Below are positions 1 to 16,753 of a stretch of DNA of 64,000 nt, in pieces (the stretch's first letter is position 1; each line of letters opens with the position of its first letter). The stretch comes from Oikopleura dioica (lineage: Eukaryota; Chordata; Appendicularia; Copelata; Oikopleuridae). The notes below the pieces were generated by a model. That model worked only from the letters and a program-made list of their open reading frames with translations, was not told the origin of the DNA and ran no database searches. The translations under genes and the position numbers were made by a program. The stretch covers positions 12,586,501-12,650,500 of the forward strand of contig OU015569.1 in assembly GCA_907165135.1 (NCBI GenBank), written 5' to 3'.

Positions 1-1601
1 TCCTTGTTTGAAGCGCTGCATCGCCTTCAATCCCCAACCCCGGTCGTTGTCCGTTTTGAAGATCGAAAACTTTGTGGTGTTGACGTTAGCTCGGAGTTTG
101 GACAACTGGTCCATCTTGCACGTTCCGTTTTTGCGGCAGACGCAGTTGTCAGTGCACTCGAAGATGAGGTAGCTCTCTGGATGGACGACTTTCCAGTATT
201 CGTGTCCATCGCCTTCTTCTGCAGTCACGTGCCGGTAATGTTTGTACTTTTTCCAGCTGGCTTTATGAATGCCGAGGTCGTTTTGCTGGTAGAACTTGAC
301 CGTGCATTCGCCACATTCTTCCTTGCAGAAATGCCCCATGGCTTCGGCAATTTCAAGCTGTTCTTCTAGCTCTTTTGCATACTCCGTTAGCTGCGACTTG
401 TCTCCGATGAATGTGTTTTGCTTTATGAAATCGAAAGAAAAGGGACTCTTCGAAATGTCCAACTCATTCTCTATGATCAGATTCTCTCCTAATGGGTTTT
501 CAGCGAGTATTTCTTTCATCTTTTCGCGCTTTTCTTTGACGTAGTCGACCAAGATCATGTTCGAGTATTCTGGCGGAATTTCGTAGTTGGATCGACGAAC
601 GATGGGCATTTTCTTGTGCGGGATGATCTTCTTTGCTGCTTCCCAAAATTGGTTTATCTGCCGGCCAAACTCGTACCGATGCGTAGAAATGTCGATTGGA
701 CGAACCCACGTGCTTCCAAGTTCTGGAATTCCACACCATTTGACCAAGTACAAGTCCTGTCTATGCTTTCGTTTGTAGTCCAGGATGTACTCGATCTTTC
801 GTTTCGCGTAATTCAAGTGGCGCTTTTCCCATTTGAACTAAATTTTTCTTGATTAAATTCTTTATGAAAAGAAGTGTTATCTTACCAGGTCTCGGTAGTG
901 GTCGATGCGAACGATTTCGGCAGCAGTTGCGTTGGGCATCATCTTTTCCGTCGGGTAGAATTCGCCTTCGTATTCAACAGGCGTTGAGGACGGTGAACCA
1001 TCCTCGTTGAGGGCGGCTTCGACATCTTCTGGTCCTCTTGGTCGATAGAACCAGGGCTTTTCGTCTTCGCTTTCCGTCCATGGATACTTCTTCTTCAGCA
1101 GTCGAGCGCGGCTTTCATGATTATTCCTGAACCAAATCATAAGCAAAGAAATGTCGTGAAAAGTAGTTACTTACACGGAGTTTTCGAACGAGTCAGCGAC
1201 TTCCCCCAGAAACGCTATTGAAGTTAGTCTGGGGAATCGGCACTTCTTGAGTTTATATTTTCCGACGTCGTCGGAGGAAATCTTCAAGAGGACGCCGTCT
1301 CCCTCCTTCAATTTGTCCAGTTTGCTGGGCCTCCCTCTAGACCGTTTTCGCTTCTTCTTGGGAACGGCGGGGAGGCTTCTGGCGAGAGATCGACAGTTTC
1401 TTTCACACGGAGGACTGGGTTCGATACGCTTCTTTCTCGCTGCGATCGTGGACGCTTTATTGGGGACACCTCGGTTGTGGAGTCCAGCGAGCCCGAAGAT
1501 CGAAGATTGTCCCGCTGCGAAGGCATCAAAATCGAAGCAGCGGCGTTGAGGTCGTTTCTCTTTGTCTCATCAATGTCCGATTCCGATAGCGATGGCGGCA
1601 T
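1..1601 (-). CDS. SUV39H: Su(var)3-9/SUV39H-type histone H3K9 methyltransferase, N-terminal part (runs off left edge)
   Basis: Likely trimethylates histone H3 lysine 9 in heterochromatin. I read five segments on the minus strand: 1470-1601, 1428-1175, 1126-886 and 837-1, with introns of 41, 48 and 48 nt, all GT-AG, and all phases agree. The start ATG is at 1601. The N-terminal region is basic and has an AT-hook/NLS-like stretch KKKRKRSRGRPSK. A chromodomain follows in the last exon (IEYILDYKR, then YLVKWCGIPELGSTW). After that come a helical linker and a pre-SET-like segment with spaced cysteines (FECTDNCVCRKNGTC), and then FKTDNDRGWGLKAM, which matches the start of a SET domain (SUV39H1 has FRTDDGRGWGV). 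The catalytic SET and post-SET parts lie left of the window. The third aromatic-cage position of the chromodomain, usually Y or F after KW.G, is isoleucine. The H3.3 gene lies 313 nt upstream on the same strand. Confidence 0.85.
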
Positions 1602-1914
1602 TATTCATCTGAAAGTAGGCAAAGTTAACATAAGATGTTAAAATGTGAGTTTTAGTTTCAGTTTCAAAAAGTCCCTCGATCACTCTTGGCCAAAAAGCCT
1701 CTTGCGCTTGAGGTTGGTAAAAATAGTTTTCTGAATCGAGACTCGAAGACCTGGAGTCGTGGAAAAACGCTTATCACACGAGAAAGGGAGTAGTTACTAG
1801 ATGTTGTCGGCAGGTTTACACGATAAAAAGAAAATTTAGGTACGGTGCCAAAAAATAGAGGGAGTAGCTAGGAACGAATACGAGTGAGCGAGGGGATGAG
1901 AGTTTGGTGCGTTT

Positions 1915-2416
<502 letters not shown>

Positions 2417-2779
2417 TCAAAAGAGCAGTCTGAAAAATATAATGCTTATCGGATGTTCAAGAACATAATGTTCAACTGATAGGAGAATCAAATTAGCTTC
2501 GAGTCTTTGTGTGATTTTCAACGGCTTAAAGACCGTATAGGTTTTTATAGGGAGGGGTACGGGTGTCAATGTTCTGTGAGATCTTAACTTTAAAGTTAGC
2601 CAATAACAATAATACCCAGAAGATTCACCACAAAAAATAATGTAGACTTTACTTGAAATGAGTTGATATGATAAATCATACTACTACTATATAAATACAG
2701 TTTTTGAGATACGGGCATGAGAACTTTGACCGGAAAAAAAATTTGACTCGGACTTGTCTTCCGGGGCAGAGTTCGAAAT

Positions 2780-3225
2780 TTGCTGGCAGTACTGCCACGA
2801 CAATTTTGGCAGTCACTTGGCAGTGGCAGTTAAATTTTTCAAATACTGGCAGTTACTGGCAGCTGCCAATTTCAAATTTTAATTCTGCCACTTCGAAAGA
2901 TATTTATTTTGCTTTCTAGAACGACAAAGAGATACAACGTCAATGATCAAAGCTTGCTCCAGAGACCTATTTTCTTCAATTTTTTCTATCAAAAGAGACA
3001 TTCATATTTTGGAAAAAGTTCCTTTTATATGTTCAACTTGTCGAAAAGACTGCTTTTCACTTGGTTTGACTTTAAAAAATATATAAACAGTATAAAAGTT
3101 GGCAGTTTTCGGCAGTCAACTGGCAGCTGCCAGTGGCAAATGCCGATTTCGGCAGTCACTTGGCAGTGGCAGTTGAAATTTAAAATGGCTGGCAGTCACT
3201 TGGCAGTGGGAGTCGGCATTTCCTT
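2780..3225. repeat. Degenerate TGGCAGT-rich repeat cluster
   Basis: Variants of CTTGGCAGTGGCAGTT and ACTGGCAGCTGCCA recur in two blocks (about 2782-2870 and 3098-3212), separated by about 220 nt of AT-rich DNA. GGCAGTCACTTGGCAGTGG-like stretches appear three times. GGCAGCTGCC is itself palindromic, so the block could fold. Confidence 0.7.
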
Positions 3226-3714
3226 TGAGATTTCGAACTCTGTTCCGGGGCGAGTTTGAATGCGCAGAGCACAAGGAATATAATGGTCTTTATCTTTAAT
3301 TTAACAAAATATTTTGGATTCTAGAGCAGATACAGCTATTTTCCTCTTTTGTGGACATTTTTTGTCCCAAATTTTCGTAAAAATATCCACAAAAGTGGAC
3401 AAGAGTCTCCAAAAGAAAGGACTTTAAAATTTTTACTTCGATAAATTTTTCGTCGAATAGTAGCAAATTTTATCATCGAAACGCCTTTCTTTTGCCTTTT
3501 TACCATTTTTGGTAAATAAAACCATATATATACCATTGATTTTTTAGAAAAAAACTCCTGATTTTTTGAAAAAAAACACCATATTTCTTCCTCTCGAATT
3601 TTCTGAGCTTAACAAATGCCCACAAAACCGGAACCAGTGTTTGAAAAAAAATGTTTGAATCCCGCGGGGGCCGTCTCAGCCTAACCCTTCCTTGATTTTT
3701 TGATTTAAGGGGCT

Positions 3715-3812
3715 TGACCCGCACCCGCGCAAAATTTTGGAATCAGCCCCCGCGCCCGCCCGCAACCGCGCAAAATTTTGGAATCGGCCCCCGCGCCCGC
3801 CCGCGGAAAATG
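3715..3812 (+). repeat. GC-rich short direct repeat
   Basis: Two near-identical copies of a unit containing CGCGCAAAATTTTGGAATC followed by GCCCCCGCGCCCGCCCGC, preceded by a related CCCGCACC start. The composition contrasts sharply with the AT-rich surroundings. Confidence 0.75.
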
Positions 3813-3904
3813 TTGCGGGTTTTCAAACACTCACCGGAACATAGTCCTTGCAAAAGTGTCCCGTTTATTGAATTCGTCGGCTTGGCCCCTAACTGAATCG
3901 TTTA

Positions 3905-4128
3905 AAAGAAAAAGCCTCCCCTTCGGGTTCCCGTCGCAGGCTGAATTTAAAAACTAAACTGGCCTCTCCTTTGGATTGGCCTGGCCCCGTCGCAGACTGA
4001 ATAGAATAAACGGAACTGGCCTTACCTTCGGGTCGGCTTGGCCCGTCGCAGACTGAATTGAATAAACGAGACTGGCCTCCCCTTCGGATCGGCTTCGCCC
4101 CGTCGCAGACTGAATTGATAAAAGATGA
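3905..4128 (+). repeat. Four-copy direct repeat, unit about 58 nt
   Basis: Each unit carries CCCGTCGCAGACTGAAT, a short AT-rich spacer ending in AAAC, and then ACTGGCCTCCCCTTCGGATC. Four diverged copies follow head to tail. Confidence 0.8.
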
Positions 4129-4164
4129 ACTGTCTTGAACCACGACGAACTAGTCATGGATCCT

Positions 4165-4562
4165 AGTAGTTTGGTTCGAATATCTGTTCAAAAGACTTCT
4201 TTAGACTAATGCTGCATTTCGATAAACATATTTCAGCATTTTGTGGATATAAATAGCGTGAACCGCTCTAAACCGCTGTGAACCGGTTGCTAAGCCAAGT
4301 GGTTTCGTTCAAAAATCTGTTTAAGGGACTTCTCATGTGTAGAAAAGCATTTTGATAATAATATTTCAGCATTTTGTTGATAATAAGAGCGTGAACCGTT
4401 TTGAACCGCTGTTAACCGATCGGTCAACCAAGTGGTTTTGTTAGAAAATCTGTTGGAATGACTTGTTATCAAAAAATATGCATTTTGATATACATATTGC
4501 CGGATCTCAACCCATCTAAAGGCTTGAACCGCGACGAACCGCCAGAGTGACCAGCTGGTTCC
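4165..4562 (+). repeat. Three-copy direct repeat, unit about 130 nt
   Basis: Each copy has GTGGTTTCGTTCAAAAATCTG or a variant, a T-rich middle with CATTTTGATA and ATTTCAGCATTTTG, then GTGAACCGCTCTAAACCGC. Equivalent positions in copies 2 and 3 are 133 nt apart; the first copy is about 128 nt before the second. Confidence 0.75.
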
Positions 4563-5035
4563 AAAAATATCACCTCGATGAATTAAGTGATTAATGAGCT
4601 CCAAGAAAAGCTATCGATCGTTATCATAGCACGCCCAGAATAAAAGTTGAAATTCTTGAATTCACGTATCTGGTACTTTCAGTAAACTTTGAGACGCTAG
4701 AAAAATTTTTTCGAACCCTGACCCTGACCCTGAACTCAGGTTGCCGAGCCCAGTTGATGATTCAGAAGCGTCTTCTCTTTCTTTTAGATGTTCTTTTTTT
4801 TCTGGTATCAATGCTTGGATTAGGATGAGTGTCTTTACCTGTAGTCTTTGTAGATTATCTCTTATTCTCAACAAATAATTAAAGTCTCTTATTGTCAGGG
4901 AAACCTGGTTTTAATTTAATAGTTAAAAAAATCCGAGCGACACATGTGGCCAATCATAATTTGCGGAGGCGGGGAATCGTTGAATTGAGGGGCGCCCGAG
5001 AGTCCTTAACCCCATGAGTCGAACTGGATGGCATA

Positions 5036-5416
5036 AACACTGTTTTTTTTAGGTTGACCCTCGGGTTTTCCGACCCCCTTAATTTGCTTCAGGGCATGAG
5101 CTACCCCCTTACAATCAATAGTCGAAATGATCCCCGTGATCTGGCGGTTCTAAAAATGCATTATGTCAGTGTCTACCCATACTAGAATCCAAGCAATTTT
5201 ATGCTTGTTTTCCTTAAAAAATGACTATTTTCCGCTTGGCCTCTCTTCAAAGGGGTCATTTGAGGTCATATGACCTCCCCAGGGTCACAAGACCCAGTCG
5301 AGGCAACGCAGTAGAGTCTGGGCTTTCAGAAAATGTATAGATGTATGGGGCTACCACATAAGGGTTTTGAATACGGTTGGGACAAAGTCAGGGTCAACCT
5401 AAAAAAAACACTGTTA
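5036..5416. mobile_element. MITE-like element with 24-nt terminal inverted repeats
   Basis: The left end CACTGTTTTTTTTAGGTTGA and the right end, whose reverse complement starts CAGTGTTTTTTTTAGGTTGA, are inverted copies enclosing about 380 nt. No coding capacity is visible inside, and ATAA lies on both flanks. It is probably a non-autonomous DNA transposon. Confidence 0.6.
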
Positions 5417-6344
5417 TAACCCCATGAAAATCTGCATTAAACAAACAGTATCCGGGACTTCAATGAAATAACTACTGTATCTACTGTTCATTCCGTATTT
5501 ATTCATTCTGTATTCGAACATGCTTTTCCATTATATATATATATTATATATATTCATATTGTGATACCATTCAGAGGCAAAATTAAAGGCGTAATGGAGC
5601 CTCTGATGCAATTTACTTTTAACTTCTCATTTTCGGTTATCTCTGGAACATTGGTTGGGATTAGGGTTGTTTTTCGGTTTTTAATCAGTTCTGCAGTTTC
5701 ACAAGAAAAAGTAAGTTTGTCTGTTCTTAAGGATGCTCAAGCGAATTCAAGGCGAGGCTCTGATAATGGAAATACTCTTCCGAAAACGTTAAGCCACTTT
5801 GCTTCTGCAATAAATCACGAACTCATATATATATATATATATCTACATAATTTTGCAGTTCCCGATATTGAATCGCATCAAAATTTTACTGGCTATTTTG
5901 TGACTATTTGTGAAATATGATTTAAAATTACAATAACTTATAATTTTTGAATGAACTTGTATTGGAATTTTCGGATAGTTGAGGAAAGATTATTACAGCA
6001 GTTAAAAAGGTCTTGGTCCATACTGAGCTAGTACATGCCAGAATGTAGAAAGAGTGAAGCTGGAGCTTTGTTAGGCAGAAATCCTTTTTAAATATATGTA
6101 CAGTCACGAAAGGATATAACGAAGATCCGTTTTTTTTCAGAATAAGAAAGAAATAGAAAGGAAGACAGGGTTTGAAAATTTTTGAGATTGAACAATTGAA
6201 AATGAACTCATTTGTCCAGGATGGGAAGTTTACCGGAAGATAGGAAAGAGAAGGATTTTAGAACTTTAACGAACTTGGGAAGTTTTTGCCGAAGTTTTTC
6301 AAACGTCGCTTGAATAACCCTAAATTGACTTTTACAGTATGTTC

Positions 6345-9252
<2,908 letters not shown>

Positions 9253-9386
9253 TCTAGCGAAGCGAAATTGAGGAGCAAATTATTACTGGGTAAAGGGTGT
9301 GTTCGGCAGTTGATAAAGGAGGTAGAATTCTGGCAAGAAGACTGTGTCTGTGAAAATTTGAACAAAACAGTGATTCTAAACTGGAT

Positions 9387-10604
9387 CTAAAGCTGGATAG
9401 AGTTTTTGACGTGTCGCTCAAAATTGAACTTGAGGCCGTCTTCTTCAATCGTGAATGTCTCCGACGTGAATTTTGGCGAAGGCTCGAGTCGGTATTCAGC
9501 CTCCAAGAGCTTGTAAAGGTCTGCTACGTGTGTATCGCAACCTGAAAAGAGTAATAAATTGAGGTCGTATTATTAATTGTCTTTTGCACATGGCTCAATA
9601 AAGGGAGACTTACAGAAGTCGCGCTGAACCCGCGTCAAGTAGATTTCATCGACAAAAGCGTCTTTGAGCGCTCGATTGTAGAGCGTCGCGCCGCCGATGA
9701 TCCATTTCGCCGCGGCGCAGTGATGTTTCTCGGCGTAGTCGATCGCCTCTTCTAGCGATGTGCATTTGACGAAGTTCTCGCTCTCCAGCGTGTTGGTGAT
9801 GACGATGTTAACTCTTCCCTGCGCACAAATATGAGTTTAAAAAGTGAGTAAAAAAGTGAGCTAGGATTTTCCCTGTTTCGTTGGGTTTTTATTTGACTGC
9901 TCGAGTAGATAGGGAGCTAGAGTAATTAACTAGTCATTCGATTGGCATACTATCGCCCCGGGCTTCAGACTTCAATCTAATAGCGGTAGCTACAGTAACC
10001 GTCATTACGCTACAGTATGAAGTTGATGTCAGGACATGTCTACGTGCCAATCAGTTATGCCGCTGAAAGTCCAGGAATATTAGAAAAGAAATGTCTAGAA
10101 ATGTTTCGAATGGGTCAAGCTGTCTATGAATGTCGATGCCCCGTACTTATTAACATAGGTAAAACTAATAGATACCAATAAATGCCAGTAGAAGTTAGCG
10201 GTAAAAATTGATGTCTAAAGGTGTCTATGCCAAATGTCTATGGATTTCTTTAGATATTGATGGATATCTTTGAGATGTCTAATAGACGTGTCAACACTGT
10301 TTGAAATGTCAAATTATGTCAATTGATGTTCATAGAAGGCTACGGATGTCATTATACAAGATAGAATGTCTCTGATGTTTCCATGCGAAGGTACTTTTAC
10401 CTTTAGCGGTCGAAACTTCTCCGGAATGGACTGCCAAGTATTCCGGCCCATGACAACGACGGATTCCCTCTCAGCCGAGCCTCTCGTCAACTTTTGAAAG
10501 TGCTTGAGATCTTGTGGAATTTTCCAGGGTAGATCGTTGCGCAATCCGATTCCGCCTTTGAGATCGGCGGCGAGAATCATGTTCCAACCTTTCCCGCCTT
10601 TCAT
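9387..10604 (-). CDS. DHFR: Dihydrofolate reductase
   Basis: Reduces dihydrofolate to tetrahydrofolate with NADPH. Exons 10604-10401, 9818-9614 and 9541-9387 give 187 aa, the length of human DHFR. Visible signatures are GIGLRNDLPWKIP near residue 19, MGRNTWQSIPEKFRPLKGR for NADPH binding, and WIIGGATLY. The active-site acid is Asp (PQDLKHF) where mammals have Glu. Introns are 582 and 72 nt, GT-AG. The long one carries an ATGTC-type repeat. METTL18 ends 132 nt upstream and the S6 kinase begins 134 nt downstream, all on the minus strand. A pyrimidine-rich TTCTTTTTTAAG lies about 30 nt before the ATG and could be a trans-splice acceptor (inference). Confidence 0.95.
10040..10385 (-). repeat. Degenerate ATGTC repeats in DHFR intron 1
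   Basis: Scattered AATGTC, GATGTC and TATGGATG words at irregular 8-14 nt spacing. The pattern resembles the arrays in the neighbouring S6 kinase and METTL18 introns. Confidence 0.6.
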
Positions 10605-10736
10605 TCTTTTTTCTCGAACTCAAGTATCTCTTAAAAAAGAAGTGTTTTTTTTTCATTTTTTTCGATTCGTTTTGAATTTCAGCCAGTAGCGCGCGGGAGA
10701 ATTTGAATCTATAAAAGCGGCGATAACGAAGAGTAA

Positions 10737-13337
<2,601 letters not shown>

Positions 13338-13765
13338 TTGTTTAAAACTTATAAGCACATAAAAAGTCAGTCGAGAAAAAGTCGTTTTTTTTTTGGTTTA
13401 TTGTACCCAAGTTTCGCCAAGTTTGTCCGTGTTTACAAGAAAATTATTAAATACAGAAATTAGATAGTTATGGTTGTTTCAGGGAGGAAAAATGCGTTCG
13501 TAAAACAATTGAAGCCAACTTCGAAGATAGCAGAGAATTCATACAGGGATATTTGATTAATTGAGTTTCTTTTTTTTTTTTCGTCGCGAAGGATAGAATT
13601 TCGGAACTTTCAATTTCAAGCTGAATGCGAATCCACAACAGACTGCTTCTACGCGTCTGGATTGTTTTCCTCTTCGTCTGATTCTTTGGCTTTTCAATAA
13701 TTTATAATTAAAGGAATAGGCTTCAAGAACTCTACTTTTCTTCGATAATCTACGATAGAAATTCT

Positions 13766-13850
13766 AGGCTCGGCGACCTGTGTAGAAACCTGAGTCAGAA
13801 GACTGGCTCTCATTTAGGGCCTTGACTCAGGTTTCTAAGCAGATTTTCTC
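13766..13850. repeat. Palindromic AP-1-site element
   Basis: GGCTCGGCGACCTGTGTAGA and AACCTGAGTCAG, then CCTTGACTCAGGTTTC. Short, diverged copy. Confidence 0.7.
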
Positions 13851-14335
13851 GCCTTAAAATAAGGGGTTCTCTATGATAAGTTATCATTAATGACAATTAA
13901 AGATTTGAGCTTTGAACTCTGGAAGAATTTTTCTATATTTTAAGCCCTGGACCTAGAAGATGGGAATACTCTGCGGTCGATCCGTTTTGCGTTGTCGTGG
14001 TTTGTCTCTTTGTGTTAATATTAAGCTGACTGTCATCAACGTTGCGGAAGGCATGCAAAAGGAAAATCCCTGATTGACGTTCGAACTCTTTTTTTTTCAT
14101 TAAACTTTTATTTCATTTTTGTCGAAAGAAAAGGAAAAAGCGAGGTTGAGCAAAGTTGAAAAAAGTACAAATTTTAAAGGCGTTTTTGAGCGGAGCTATA
14201 TTTTTGTTAGACATGGCACTTTTTTGAAGACTTTTTGCGATTTTTTTTTAATGAATTGAAGAGAGGTAAAAGTAGTACTGGTGCAAAACTATCCTTTTGA
14301 TTTTTGATTTGGAAGAAGTCAGCAATAATTGAGGC

Positions 14336-14452
14336 TGGGCTCGGGGACTGTGTGGAAACCTGAGTCAGGGTACTGAAACAGCTTTAATTAAAAGCTGCGG
14401 AGCTCTCTTAGGACACTGACTCAGGCTTCTAGACAGGTTGCCGCGCCCAGAA
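14336..14452. repeat. Palindromic AP-1-site element
   Basis: GGGCTCGGGGACTGTGTGGA, AACCTGAGTCAGGG and the inverse CACTGACTCAGGCTTC, GACAGGTTGCCGCGCCC. Confidence 0.8.
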
Positions 14453-14675
14453 TCGAGGCTTTAGTCGTCGACTCTCAAAACGAGCAACAAAGACGACTAC
14501 ATCCTTAATAAGATTTGAGTGTTTTTTGAAGTAAAAAATCATCAATTTGGCAATTTCGATTTTGAAGATTATTGAAAAAAAACATTCTTATTCGAAGATT
14601 GAACTGTCAAGATCAATTAACTGTAGTACAAACTGTATGTGGACTGTTACATACTGTAAAATCGACTAGTTCTAG

Positions 14676-16753
14676 TTACACTTGGCTGGCGTTAGTGCAG
14701 GCAGACTCAAAGTCCCGGACAGAGGCCTTGGTGGTCACCCTTGTGTCAAAAAACTCGGTGATCTGAGCATCCGCACTGGGCAGCTCGTCCCCGTAATCAT
14801 TCACTAAAAATGGGGTCAAATTTGTCTTCCTCCGAAATCGAAATCGGCTATTTATTTCAACCCCACGGACCTTCGTCTTTCAGCCTTCCAAACATTTTGA
14901 GTTCGAGCGTGCCTATTTCAAAATTAAGATAAGAACGAGTTTTTTTGAATTACCTATAATGATGACTCCGAATCCAGCCAGGGTTCCAACAATGTCTTTT
15001 TCGAGATGCAAAATGTTAACTTTTAATTTTTCTCGGCCAATAAAAGGTCCTGGAAATGTTCCTTTTAAAGAGAAGTCTGTATGTTTCAAGCGAAAATCTA
15101 ACACAGGAGTCCTTGGACAAGGAATTTCCCGACCAATGAGACTTCTGATGGCAGGCTCGATGAAAGATTTCGTTATCAAAAGATAGCTCTGCAGGATTTT
15201 TGATTAAAACCTACAGAGGGTTCTGCTGATAAAGAATATCTTCATCAACGACCTCGGATTGACCAAAAAATGACGGTCTCGCTCGGACTATGGTGTATCA
15301 GAGGCGCCCGCCATCGAAATGGACCTATTTAGCTCGATTGGCTCAAAATATCTTTGAAAATTTCGCATCCCTTGCCCATAATCGACATTCCCTGCCACTC
15401 CTTGTACAGAATCGCGGAACAGGTGAGCACACACGTCGTAAACATAACATAATAAATCGGCGTGACGATGGAAGTATTGAAGATATCGAGCGATTTGTTG
15501 AGATAGTTGATCTGCGTCGAGATCGACAGAATCAGGCAGACAATCAAAAATACGTCTAAAACAGGCATTTTCATTTGATCTCAAGTTTTCGAAGCTAACC
15601 AGTGGCTCGGTGAACGGATTGGGCGAGTCAGCGTCGAAGAACTCTTTCCCAACGAGCGAGACGCCCTTAACGCAGGCGACGGAGAAGGAGCCAAGCAAGG
15701 AGCAGATGATGATGTAAATGAGAATATTCGTCGTTCCGTGCTTCGGCGCCACTTTGAAAATTAACACCATGCTGACCGCCAGAGCAACTCCAGCGTAAAC
15801 TAAATCACTGAGCAGCCCGTTTTTCGATAATCATCTTACGCAAAAAGCCTGGCTCCATCATCATCATCCCGAGCTCTTTGAGATCGTTGACGGATTCGTC
15901 TTTTGGCGCGTGGATCACCATTATCGTACTTCCTTCGATTGGATTTTCAGACGAAAAAGATAGAAGCTTGCTAACCTGGGCTCGACAACTTGGTTGCCAA
16001 GCCCAGGTGGGTTTTGAATTTAATCGGGCAATCTTTCTCCGGCTGTAGCTCAAAAGTTTTCAGTTCGTCTGTCAATCCGGCCCTAAGATAGCAAGCATGC
16101 ATCCCATCTTGCCATGAAGATTCAACCTTTCATTCAAGAACTTTGCGCTCAAAACAGCGGTCACTAGGACGGACAAAGCACCAAGAGGTGTTACTGTTTC
16201 CCGTTCGCAACAATCCTTCGATAATAAATCAAACTCAAGTGCTTGTTTCGAGTTGCGAACGGTTCCTAGTGTAGCAGGAGCGAAGCCATAAGCGAGGAAG
16301 TTTGCAGCTTCGCCGATTCCCATTGTGATGATTCCAGCCCACCAGACGGGCTCGAAGAGATACGCATGTCCACCAGCACCAGCGCGAGCAGCACCCTAAA
16401 AATTGGGGTTATTGTCTGACGTGAACATCTTTATTCAAGTTTATTTTGTCTTTATTTACCCTAGCTTCGAGTCTAAGGAGCCCCTTTTTCTTGAGAATGA
16501 AACTTGTTCCGATGAAAATGCTGCTGCTGACAGCCAAACTCAAACCGATGAAAAAATCGCGCTGGGAGACCTTTTCGTCCAGGGGCACAAAATCCGTGTC
16601 TGCTACATCTCCATCTAGGGACTTATTTCAAAAGGTGAAAAGGCAGGAAGTCGACTTACGAGCTCCAGCGGCCGGAAGTTCCATCGTTTCATTTTGCGCG
16701 AGATCGGCGACTCCGCTCTTCGGCCGGGGAAAAGGTTGATCCAAGCCAATCAT
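14676..16753 (-). CDS. NIPA: NIPA-family magnesium transporter
   Basis: Multi-pass membrane protein related to NIPA1-4, which carry Mg2+. Ten exons (16753-16660, 16614-16460, 16395-16266, 16193-16083, 15932-15840, 15799-15596, 15555-15376, 14995-14954, 14912-14871, 14803-14676) close to 392 aa. The family sequence is clear: [122 protein letters not shown] and [11 protein letters not shown]. Four of nine introns need non-GT donors: GA-AG (16194-16265), GG-AG (15933-16082), GC-AG or GA-AG (about 15556-15595) and GC-AG (14996-15375). The other five are GT-AG. The C-terminal tail is acidic and not conserved. If the GA-AG intron were retained, the frame would stay open and add 24 residues inside a core motif. 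Confidence 0.92.
14996..15375 (-). other. 380-nt GC-AG intron of the NIPA gene
   Basis: Splicing ATGG|GCAAGG to GAAAAAG|ACATTG gives [18 protein letters not shown], the same length as the family sequence KEWQDMPVDDVIGTLSGF. Both ends carry a GATGCRAAATKTT-like word in inverted orientation. Confidence 0.55.
15933..16082 (-). other. GG-AG intron of the NIPA gene containing a collapsed hairpin
   Basis: The exon reads LAILG up to TTAG, and the frame stops at TGA 10 nt later with no GT between, so the donor must be TTAG|GGCCGG; the acceptor is CGAAG|GAAGT. The 150-nt intron has inverted ends (GGATT..CAGACGAA on both sides). In its middle is CCTGGGCTTGGCAAC, a 3-nt loop, then GTTGTCGAGCCCAGG, which resembles the fused outer ends of the palindromic AP-1-site element. 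Confidence 0.7.
16194..16265 (-). other. GA-AG intron with perfect 11-nt inverted repeat ends (NIPA intron 3)
   Basis: On the coding strand the intron starts GAACCGTTCGCAAC and ends GTTGCGAACGGGAAACAG. CCGTTCGCAAC and GTTGCGAACGG are exact inverted copies. Splicing GA-AG restores [15 protein letters not shown] exactly as in NIPA homologues. A GT-AG alternative within it (45 nt) would leave nine extra residues in that motif. Confidence 0.75.

Larger units (their letters stand above)
13338..14675. other. Intergenic stretch between METTL18 and the NIPA gene
   Basis: AT-rich DNA with homopolymer T runs and two palindromic AP-1-site elements. No exon recognised. Confidence 0.5.

Noticed and set aside
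4-369. Plus-strand open frame of 121 codons
   Set aside because: It is the complement of the Su(var)3-9 pre-SET exon, which reads as a clear homologue on the minus strand.
1308-1601. Frameshift in the N-terminus of Su(var)3-9
   Set aside because: A 41-nt GT-AG intron (1429-1469) restores a single frame into KKKRKRSRGRPSK.
5561-5920. 119-codon plus ORF
   Set aside because: Runs through a TA microsatellite with no splice or family support.
15805-16053. Minus ORF starting [14 protein letters not shown]
   Set aside because: Its first 40 residues translate the GG-AG intron of the NIPA gene; only the [10 protein letters not shown] part is exon.
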